Assembly: GCA_965116395.1 (NCBI GenBank)
Contig: OZ220684.1
Span: forward strand, 1,116,001 to 1,180,000
Reading direction: 5' to 3'
Length of the DNA stretch: 64,000 nt
Source: Bin5 sp965116395
Lineage (GTDB): Bacteria; Chloroflexota; Anaerolineae; Caldilineales; Caldilineaceae
Positions 8,167-14,747 of this stretch are shown here, piece by piece; position 1 is the first letter of the stretch, and the number at the start of each line of letters is the position of its first letter. Below the pieces are notes generated by a model. That model did no database searches and was not told where the DNA came from. It saw only the letters and a list, made by a program, of their open reading frames with translations. The position numbers and the translations under genes are program-made.

Positions 8167-8715
8167 ATGGCGCGCAGACGGAAGGGGCTGAACCGGCATC
8201 AGAAGGCGGCGTTCAGAGGCGGTGAACACCGCGTGCGGGGAGAGACTATCGACCTCCTGATCGAGATGGCGGCCAGTACGGACGCGGACGAACGACTTCA
8301 TGCCGCGGAAAATCTGTGTCCCTGCCACGTGCGCAGGCGGGTTGAAGCTGCATGGGAGGCGCTATACCGGCTGATGCAGGATCCTGAGGTACGGGTGCGG
8401 CGGGCGGCGTGGCATACATTGGAGGACGGCGGCTGCCCGAACGACCCGGCGCTTCTGCCAGTTTTCGAGCGGGCGGTTGCCAACGAGACGGATAGCCTGG
8501 TGCGGCGCTGGGTGGAACGGTTTGCGGCGCCGGCTCTGTTGGAGCGCGACCAACAGGACACGCTGCGGGAGGCTTACACGCCATTCCAGGAGTACGGCCG
8601 CTGTGACTTCTGTGGCGAGACGGATTGCAGAGTGCGCACCGAATACGAGACGGAACTCAGTGGCAGCGGGGGTTCTACGCGCTTCGCCCAGATTTGTCAG
8701 CGGTGTGATGGGTAG
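8167..8715 (+). CDS. HEAT-repeat-like protein with C-terminal cysteine cluster
   Basis: A 182-residue protein beginning 3 bases after the LOG-family gene, so probably translated from the same mRNA. Residues about 25-140 form helical pairs of HEAT-like type (DERLHAAENLCPC, PEVRVRRAAWHTLEDGG, DSLVRRWVERFAAPAL). The C-terminus has cysteines in two pairs, CDFCGETDC and CQRC, that could bind zinc. HEAT proteins act as scaffolds or binding modules; no enzymatic motif is visible. I do not recognise a named family, and the pairing with a LOG protein is the only functional clue. Confidence 0.65.
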   Translation: MARRRKGLNRHQKAAFRGGEHRVRGETIDLLIEMAASTDADERLHAAENLCPCHVRRRVEAAWEALYRLMQDPEVRVRRAAWHTLEDGGCPNDPALLPVFERAVANETDSLVRRWVERFAAPALLERDQQDTLREAYTPFQEYGRCDFCGETDCRVRTEYETELSGSGGSTRFAQICQRCDG

Positions 8716-8765
8716 TTGTCATGACTTTCCGCCGATATTGGGACGCGGCGGCGCGTTTACCAGCC

Positions 8766-9116
8766 TTACGCTCTTGCCAGAAGTGTCCCGACTCGCTCCA
8801 AAACTGCATCAAACAGATCGGCTGGCAGAGCAGAAATCAACGTTGCATTTCTCGCCTTCCAGTCCATGCTCATGACCTGATCTGCGAGAATCACCCCTGT
8901 CACGCCCACCCCTGTACAGATTGCGGTTTCAAAGGGATACCCATTGACCTGATTGGTACTCGGACAGAGAATATCCAGTCGTGCTTTGCCGTTATAGGAT
9001 TCCGGTGAGAGTACAACGGCGGGGCGAGGCCCCGTCTGTTCATGCACCGTCTGAAGGGCAAAATCGATCCAAATTGCATCGCCGCGCTGTGGGACGTAAT
9101 CGGGCTTTGCCGTCAT
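8766..9116 (-). CDS. mazF: MazF/PemK-family mRNA interferase toxin
   Basis: A 116-residue toxin of the expected length. The MazF/PemK fold is shown by PQRGDAIWIDF at the N-terminus, GPRPAVVLSPESYN, ICTGVGVTGVILADQV and the C-terminal helix. MazF cleaves RNA at short specific sequences. The ATG overlaps the end of the antitoxin gene by four bases, which implies translational coupling. Nothing in the sequence suggests inactivation, so control by the antitoxin is presumably still needed even though an element sits in the shared leader. Confidence 0.92.
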   Translation of the reverse strand: MTAKPDYVPQRGDAIWIDFALQTVHEQTGPRPAVVLSPESYNGKARLDILCPSTNQVNGYPFETAICTGVGVTGVILADQVMSMDWKARNATLISALPADLFDAVLERVGTLLARA

Positions 9117-9352
9117 CCTTCACTGCCCACCGCAGGGCCGGAGTCCACTTCGGCGTGCAAATTATGCTCGGTCACCTGGGCGAGGAGATCATCCAAGTTC
9201 AGAGAGGATGGCTTCACTGGCGCAATGACTAACTCATCATCGCGCAGCGATAGTCTGACCGCTGAATTAGCTTCGAGTCCAAGCTGGGTTGCAACAGGCT
9301 TAGGGATGCGCAGGGCCAAACTGTTGCCCCATTTCTGCACGCGAGATTCCAT
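9113..9352 (-). CDS. mazE: MazE/AbrB-type antitoxin
   Basis: A 79-residue antitoxin with the SpoVT/AbrB swapped-hairpin domain at residues 1-45 (MESRVQKWGNSLALRIPKP, then AVRLSLRDDELVIAP) and a flexible acidic C-terminus that would bind the toxin. It is first in the operon and overlaps mazF by ATGA. CTGGAGAATAGG upstream supplies the ribosome site. The native upstream region is split 32 bases before the start codon by a transposon copy, so the original autoregulatory operator and promoter are probably displaced. Confidence 0.92.
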   Translation of the reverse strand: MESRVQKWGNSLALRIPKPVATQLGLEANSAVRLSLRDDELVIAPVKPSSLNLDDLLAQVTEHNLHAEVDSGPAVGSEG

Positions 9353-9384
9353 ATTTCCTATTCTCCAGAGCTAATTGCTCAGTG

Positions 9385-9674
9385 GTAACTACTTAGCCAC
9401 AGCAGTTGACCAGCCAGTCATCCTTGGAACCTTTCAGGCTCTTGGTGACGCAACTGGTGTACAGCCGCCGCCATGCTCGCCAGCCGACAGGTTGCGATGA
9501 AGGCACACGGTCGGTGAGGCCTGGTTTTGGAGGGGGGCGTTGCGGGGGCGCAGCCCCTGCACAAGGGAGGGCCGAAGGCCCGACCGCCCAAAATACAACA
9601 GTGAGGGGAGAAAGAACACCTTTGCTTTGCTCGCCTCGTTCAGGGTTGCGAATCAGTTGCGGCTGAGTAGTTAC
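9385..9674. mobile_element. IS66-like MITE, copy B (mazEF leader)
   Basis: A 290-bp copy with ends GTAACTACTTAGCCAC and GGCTGAGTAGTTAC, flanked by a perfect 8-bp duplication GCTCAGTG (9377-9384 and 9675-9682). It shares the hairpin core and flanking sequence of copy A over nearly its whole length, including the CATTCAGG/CTTTCAGG-CTCTTGGTGACG segment near the left end. The perfect duplication indicates a recent insertion. Confidence 0.88.
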
Positions 9675-10240
9675 GCTCAGTGAAATAATCTTTGGTACCG
9701 TTGCTTTCGTAGATGCAATACGTATACGACGCGAGATGGAATCTGGCTATTTGCGCGTCCTGCCGCACAGGGCCAGAAGGTATTTCATCTCTTCTTCCCC
9801 GACGCGGGCGATCTCAGGATTGCAGACTTGCGGGAACAGGTTGTAAAGCCCAACCATTATAACAGGCGGGAGGTCGCAATAGGGTGTAAGGCCTGGGAGA
9901 GCGTGGTGAGAGACTCACAATTTGGACTCTGTTACCTTCCTATATATAATAGCGCTTGGCGCAGAAATTGGTGAGACTTTTGACATGCTTGCGTCTCGTC
10001 CCCTACAGATGCTTGAACTGCATAGAAGCGCTCACATTCGCCAAGACGAACTTCACCTCTTTCCTGGTCATTGCCGACTTAAAACGTCAGATCCTCCGAA
10101 TGTTACAGGCACGATGGGAAAGGCCCTGCTTCTCAATATCAATGTGAGACCAAGTTTTCGGATAAGGCCAGAACGGTTGAACGCCCGATAAAGCCTTCAG
10201 CGCGCGCTGCTGGCAGGCGGGCAAACCTTGGAGAACCGGC
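9675..10240. other. 566-bp region without a supported gene; mazEF upstream remnant and cyclase leader
   Basis: No convincing gene is present. On the minus strand a short frame (9749-9859, beginning MVGLYNLFPQV) follows a possible ribosome site but matches nothing I recognise. The region contains a strong plus-strand promoter (9922-9950) that would give the cyclase gene a leader of about 285 bases. The last 60 bases include the palindrome CAGCGCGCGCTG. Confidence 0.5.
9922..9950 (+). promoter_or_regulatory. Near-consensus sigma70 promoter
   Basis: TTGGAC (9922-9927), 17-base spacer, TATAAT (9945-9950). This is one of the best promoter matches in the window. It lies about 290 bases upstream of the cyclase start codon, so it drives either a long untranslated leader or an unannotated small RNA. 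Confidence 0.6.
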
Positions 10241-10963
10241 ATGGGGCGTAAAGTCATTGACTTGAGCATGCCCGTACACAACGATATGGTGGTTTTCCCG
10301 CGGGTGACGCGGCCGACGTTGTTGATGTATGAAGATTGGGAAGGTTTTGCCAGCGGCATTGGCGCGGCGGAGCATGGTGTCACCTCTCTGACGGCACACT
10401 ATTTGACCATACTAGGGGACCACGTTGGGACGCACATTGACGCGCTGAAGCACCTGGTTCCCGGCAAGCCTGGACCAGAAGGGATTCCAATCGAGTTTTG
10501 CTACGGTGATGGCGTGCTTCTGGATTTCCGGCACAAGGAAAACGGCGCCGGCATCACGGTGGCCGACATGGAAGAGGCTGTAGGTAAGATAGGATATGAG
10601 ATTAAGCCGCTTGATCTTGTGTTGATCTGGACGGGGGCAGGTAGTTACAACGATGAGGAAAGGTACCTGAGCGAGCACAGCGGCATGACCCGCGAAGCGA
10701 CATTATGGTTGATCGAACGCGGGGTGAAGGTGATGGGCATTGACGCGGTTACGTTCGACCCGCCGGTATGGGCGATGTTTGAACGCAAGGAGTTTTGGGA
10801 GGCCCATCGCGTCATGAACGAGCATGAGTACTATCATGTTGAGAACCTCTGCAATCTGGAGCAGATCCCGCGGACACACGGCTTCACGTTATCGATGCTG
10901 CCGGTGAAATGGGTGGGGTCGACGGGTGCGCCGGTGAGGGCGGTTGCCATTGTGGAGGATTGA
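10241..10963 (+). CDS. Cyclase family protein (kynurenine-formamidase-like metal hydrolase)
   Basis: A 240-residue protein with GGAGAA upstream of the ATG. The metal-binding signature H-X3-H-X-D-X3-H appears as H61, H65, D67 and H71 in GDHVGTHIDALKH. The N-terminal IDLSMPVHNDMVVFP is typical of the cyclase/KynB family (PF04199), whose members hydrolyse N-formylkynurenine, cyclic amides or isatin. The overall length exceeds KynB by about 30 residues, so another small-molecule hydrolase activity is likely. It is preceded by a strong promoter and followed after 179 bases by the sugar-transporter operon, without clear co-transcription. Confidence 0.85.
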   Translation: MGRKVIDLSMPVHNDMVVFPRVTRPTLLMYEDWEGFASGIGAAEHGVTSLTAHYLTILGDHVGTHIDALKHLVPGKPGPEGIPIEFCYGDGVLLDFRHKENGAGITVADMEEAVGKIGYEIKPLDLVLIWTGAGSYNDEERYLSEHSGMTREATLWLIERGVKVMGIDAVTFDPPVWAMFERKEFWEAHRVMNEHEYYHVENLCNLEQIPRTHGFTLSMLPVKWVGSTGAPVRAVAIVED

Positions 10964-11142
10964 GCCGCCCACATTCGGTTGCGAGCGAGGCTTTTGTTGG
11001 GGGAAGCGTGATTTGGCCGTTGATTGCGTCGAGGTTAAATCTCAATTGGAACTATTTCTGCGGCGTATTTGGGCGGTAACATTATCGAGTGTCTGACGGA
11101 AGACTGTCTTTTGTCTTTAACCTTCAATTCAAGGAGAAAAGC

Positions 11143-12612
11143 ATGAAAAATCTCAGTAGACGTTCCTTCCTGCAGTCAATGGGGATGGCCGGCGCCGGTG
11201 TGGCGCTTGCGGCCTGCGCGGCTCCCGCGCCTGCGGCCCAGGATTCGGCCGGTGACGAGATGAGCGGAGAGCCGGGCATGACCGGCGACCTGCAGATCTG
11301 GGTCCAGCACTATACACCTACGGAGAGTATGGAACAGGGCCCCAATAACCCCCTTCCCCACAACATGATCCAGGTCATCTCAGATGAGTACATGGCGGAT
11401 CATCCCGGGGCCACTGTCGAGATCATCAGGAAGCCGGACAACCTGGCCTCCCACGAGTGGATCGTGACGCAGCAGGCCGGCGGCACAATTCCTCACATCG
11501 TCTGGACGCACTCGTTCTGGACACAGGATGAGATTGACAAGAACTGGTGGATTCCGCTGGATCCGTTCTTCGAGCAGCCCAACCCTTACGTAGCGGCGGG
11601 AGACCCGGGCAGCGAGCGCTGGCTGGACCAGTTCTACGAAATTCCCACCGAGGCCAAACGCGGGCCGGACGGCAAGCACTATGTCGTTCCGATCGACTTG
11701 GTGACGACGTTCTTCTTCTTTAACCAGAACGTTTTCAACGAGCATGGTCTGTCGGCTCCAAGCACGTACGGTGAGTGGATCGAGGTACAGGAGGCGCTGC
11801 TGGAGACAGATACAATTCCCAACGCCCGGCTGGCCTGGTACGAGTCGCAGGTTGGCGCGATGCTTTACGCCAAGAAGGACGACATAATCAACGCTGACGG
11901 CGGCGTTGCCTCGCTGGAAGAGGTCGGCTGCGCTATGAAGAACGGGCTCTACAGCGCCACAGACCCGGAATATGGGGACTGGTTCCGGTTGGTCAAGCAG
12001 TTGATTCCCTATCTGGCGCCGGACTGGGCGGCAGAGGGTGCGGACTTCAACCGCAAGTTCCTCCAAAAAGATGTGGCTGTATTTGAAGACGGCAGTTGGC
12101 GCTTCGGTTATCTCAAGGCCGATCCACTGGTCGATTTCGAGTGGAGCACCTTCTACGCTCCGACTATCACCGAGGCTGATTCACCGTATGCGATAGGCGA
12201 AGCGGCCCCGCCGATCGGTGGCGCCACTGCGGCCCAGTGGGCGCTGGCGACCAAGACGGAACAGGATGGAATTGTGCCGCTGGCGGTGGACTTCCTTCGT
12301 TACGTGACTGCTCCCCAGAACGCAGGCCGGATGATTTCGGAGACGGGCACGTTCCTGCCCAATATCAAGGGCGTTGACGTCAATCCCGATCTGAAGGAAC
12401 CGTTGAAAGCCATCACTGAAGGGTTGGGCGAGGCCGGCATGGTAACTTATCCCGACAAGATCGGCACCGAACAGCGCGAGAAGATTGCGGCCGTCTGGAC
12501 CGACTTCAAGTTGGACGTCGTAACGCAGGAGAAGGCCGCAGAGCAGATCAATGAGTTGCTGCTCGAGTACGCCGACGAGGCGATTGAGAAGAATGGCTGG
12601 GATTGTGGTTAA
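11143..12612 (+). CDS. Family-1 extracellular solute-binding lipoprotein (sugar ABC transporter)
   Basis: A 489-residue binding protein, start at 11143 after AAGGAG. The N-terminus has a Tat-type twin arginine (SRRSFLQ, residues 5-11) and a lipobox ending at C25 (ALAAC), followed by an Ala/Pro/Asp linker, so it is exported folded and lipid-anchored. The body (LQIWVQHYTP, IPHIVWTHSFW, VVPIDLVTTFFFFNQNVFNE, FLRYVTAPQNAGRM) is that of sugar-type family-1 binding proteins. It is first gene of an operon with two permeases. A large stem-loop lies between it and the first permease gene. Confidence 0.9.
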   Translation: MKNLSRRSFLQSMGMAGAGVALAACAAPAPAAQDSAGDEMSGEPGMTGDLQIWVQHYTPTESMEQGPNNPLPHNMIQVISDEYMADHPGATVEIIRKPDNLASHEWIVTQQAGGTIPHIVWTHSFWTQDEIDKNWWIPLDPFFEQPNPYVAAGDPGSERWLDQFYEIPTEAKRGPDGKHYVVPIDLVTTFFFFNQNVFNEHGLSAPSTYGEWIEVQEALLETDTIPNARLAWYESQVGAMLYAKKDDIINADGGVASLEEVGCAMKNGLYSATDPEYGDWFRLVKQLIPYLAPDWAAEGADFNRKFLQKDVAVFEDGSWRFGYLKADPLVDFEWSTFYAPTITEADSPYAIGEAAPPIGGATAAQWALATKTEQDGIVPLAVDFLRYVTAPQNAGRMISETGTFLPNIKGVDVNPDLKEPLKAITEGLGEAGMVTYPDKIGTEQREKIAAVWTDFKLDVVTQEKAAEQINELLLEYADEAIEKNGWDCG

Positions 12613-12613
12613 T

Positions 12614-12648
12614 AGTTTTTAGTAGTCAGTTTTCAGTTTTTAGTGAAC
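12614..12648. repeat. Heptameric tandem repeat after the solute-binding gene
   Basis: Five 7-base units in a row: AGTTTTT, AGTAGTC, AGTTTTC, AGTTTTT, AGTGAAC. The same AG-initial heptads recur at several other gene ends in the window. Confidence 0.7.
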
Positions 12649-12705
12649 TTCGACTTGCCGGTCGAGTTAACTGAGAGCTGGAAACTCAGAACTCGAAGTT
12701 CATGG

Positions 12706-12751
12706 GCGCAGGTGGGTTCCATGGGGCAATTCTTGTGGAGCCCACCTGCGC
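12706..12751 (+). promoter_or_regulatory. Stem-loop between binding-protein and permease genes
   Basis: GCGCAGGTGGG (12706-12716) pairs with CCCACCTGCGC (12741-12751), and the stem extends inward with a few more pairs, one of them G-T. No T-tract follows. An intercistronic stem that stabilises the 5-prime binding-protein message, as known for malE-malF, is the likely role. Confidence 0.6.
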
Positions 12752-12772
12752 TGTGGAAACGGGAAAAGCGCT

Positions 12773-13738
12773 ATGACAACGGAAGAGATTCGCGCACCTG
12801 CTTCACATGCTGCGGCCGCGGGACCGGCGGTACCGCAGGACAGGCAGGCCACGCTCGGGCAACGTATCTATCGTTACCGGTTCGTTTACCTGATGCTGGT
12901 CCCCACTTTTGCGCTGCTGCTGACCTTCAACTATTACCCGGCCTTTATGGGGCTTTACCGGGCCTTTTTCAAGTGGGACATCGGCCTGCCGCCGGAGTTT
13001 CTGGGGTTGGGGAACTTCGAGAAGCTTTTCATCAGGGATGATACTTTCCTTAAGTCGCTGCGCCATGTGAGCCTGCTCACGTCATGGCGGGTGATCAGTG
13101 CGGTCACGTTTCCCTTCATTGTCGCTGAACTGATCTTCAACTTGCGCAGCAATGTACACAAGTACACGTATCGCGTCCTGACCATCCTGCCAGCTGTGGT
13201 GCCAGGCATAGTCATCTTGTTGCTATGGCAGTTCATCTATGACGGCACGCACGGCCTTTTGAACGCCTTCCTGGAGGGGGTCGGACTAGAGGACTGGCAG
13301 CGGCCGTGGCTAGGCAGCCCGAAGACGGCGCTTTATGCGGTTACGTTCATGGGGTTCCCGTGGGTGGGCGGTGTCACCGTGCTCATCTATCTGGCCGGCC
13401 TGCAGGGCATCTCAGATGAGGTGATAGACAGTTCGCTGGTAGACGGATGCTCCGGTCTGCGGCGACTCTCTGCGATCGACATCCCTCTTATTCTCGGTCA
13501 GTTCAAGCTGATCATCGTGTTGGCGGTCATCGGCGGCCTGCAGGGCTGGGTAGCGGTCTTTGTGATGACAGCCGGCGGGCCGGGAACGGCGAGTATGGTG
13601 CCCGGGCTGTGGATGTACAACAACGCCTTTTTGTGGAATAAGATGGGCTACGCTTCCGCGATCGGGATGTTTCTGTTTGTGTTGATAATGGGTTTGACGA
13701 TCATAAATGTGAAGTTCGTCAAGACGGGTGACTATTGA
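12773..13738 (+). CDS. Sugar ABC transporter permease (MalF-like)
   Basis: A 321-residue inner-membrane permease with about six hydrophobic segments. After a cytoplasmic N-terminus of about 35 residues comes the first helix (FVYLMLVPTFALLLTFNYYP). The inner-membrane loop contacting the ATPase is the EAA-like stretch SSLVDGCSGLRRLSAIDIPLI. The last helix is near the C-terminus. It forms the transport channel with the next gene. No ATP-binding subunit is found in the operon or elsewhere nearby, so a shared MsmX-type ATPase is inferred. Confidence 0.9.
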   Translation: MTTEEIRAPASHAAAAGPAVPQDRQATLGQRIYRYRFVYLMLVPTFALLLTFNYYPAFMGLYRAFFKWDIGLPPEFLGLGNFEKLFIRDDTFLKSLRHVSLLTSWRVISAVTFPFIVAELIFNLRSNVHKYTYRVLTILPAVVPGIVILLLWQFIYDGTHGLLNAFLEGVGLEDWQRPWLGSPKTALYAVTFMGFPWVGGVTVLIYLAGLQGISDEVIDSSLVDGCSGLRRLSAIDIPLILGQFKLIIVLAVIGGLQGWVAVFVMTAGGPGTASMVPGLWMYNNAFLWNKMGYASAIGMFLFVLIMGLTIINVKFVKTGDY

Positions 13739-13827
13739 GTGGCGAGCGCAAGGTTTGTGACCAGAGGTTGCCGAGGCACCAGCCAGGGATAGGCGCAGGA
13801 TCACCCGGACGACAGGAGAGTTGAGCG

Positions 13828-14709
13828 ATGACAGTACTGGAAGGACAACCGCAACCGGTGCAACGTATGTCGTTGGGCGCGGGCTGGCGCCGCGCCTGGC
13901 GCACGGGGGATTGGTGGCGCCATCTGGGACTGGGTGCCTTCCTGTTTTTCATGTTTTTGCCATTCGTCATCACGATAATCATTTCGTTCAAAGATATCCC
14001 GCAGTTCGACCATTTCCCGTTCACAGTCACGTTTCCGCTCCACCCCGACAATTATCTTGAAGCCTGGCGCATCGTTTCCCGCTACATTTTAAACAGCATA
14101 ATCACCAGCGGCGCCTCGGTGGTTGGCATGGTTATTCTGGCGGCGATTGCAGCTTGGGCATTTGCGCGCTATCCTTTCCCGGGGAGAGAAATCTTCTTTT
14201 TCGGCGTGCTGGCTCTATTAATGGTACCAGGGGAACTTACGCTGATTCCGGCCTTCCTGCTGGTAAAGGACCTCGGTCTGCTGAATACGCGCTGGGTTTT
14301 GATCGCCCCTTACATTGCGGGCGGGCAGGTTTTTGCCATTTTCATTCTACGACAGTTCTTCGAAGCACTGCCGGGCGAAATGTTTGAAGCGGCGAGGATA
14401 GACGGCGCCAATGAGTTGCAGGTATTCCGTCACATTGGCATCCCGCTGTCGCAGTCGATAATTGGCGTCGTCGCCATTATGCACGTTCTGAGCACATGGA
14501 ACGACGTTATCTGGCCCCTGGTTACACTCCGCAGTAACGAACTCATGACCCTAACCATCGGACTCTATGCATTTCGAACCGCCTGGTACACGATTTGGGG
14601 TCCTCTGATGGCGGGTTATGTAATCGCTTCGATTCCTCTCATCATTTTGTTCGCCTTTACCAGCCGCCTGTTTGTCGAAGGGCTTAGCTCCGGCGCCATC
14701 AAGATGTAA
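13828..14709 (+). CDS. Sugar ABC transporter permease (MalG-like)
   Basis: A 293-residue permease with a good ribosome site (CAGGAGAG). It has the six-helix layout of MalG-type permeases: helix 1 at GAFLFFMFLPFVITIIISF, and the EAA motif EMFEAARIDGANELQVFRHIGIPL at about 190-213 (key residues E, A, A, G). It pairs with the preceding permease. The gene ends 38 bases before the start chosen for the FtsX-type permease. Confidence 0.92.
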   Translation: MTVLEGQPQPVQRMSLGAGWRRAWRTGDWWRHLGLGAFLFFMFLPFVITIIISFKDIPQFDHFPFTVTFPLHPDNYLEAWRIVSRYILNSIITSGASVVGMVILAAIAAWAFARYPFPGREIFFFGVLALLMVPGELTLIPAFLLVKDLGLLNTRWVLIAPYIAGGQVFAIFILRQFFEALPGEMFEAARIDGANELQVFRHIGIPLSQSIIGVVAIMHVLSTWNDVIWPLVTLRSNELMTLTIGLYAFRTAWYTIWGPLMAGYVIASIPLIILFAFTSRLFVEGLSSGAIKM

Positions 14710-14747
14710 GCTGCTTGGGAGCGCTGCGGTCTCTCCTGAATACTTCA

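Noticed and set aside
9749..9859. Short minus-strand frame (36 residues)
   Set aside because: It has no recognised family and no conserved context; kept only as a note in the intergenic entry.
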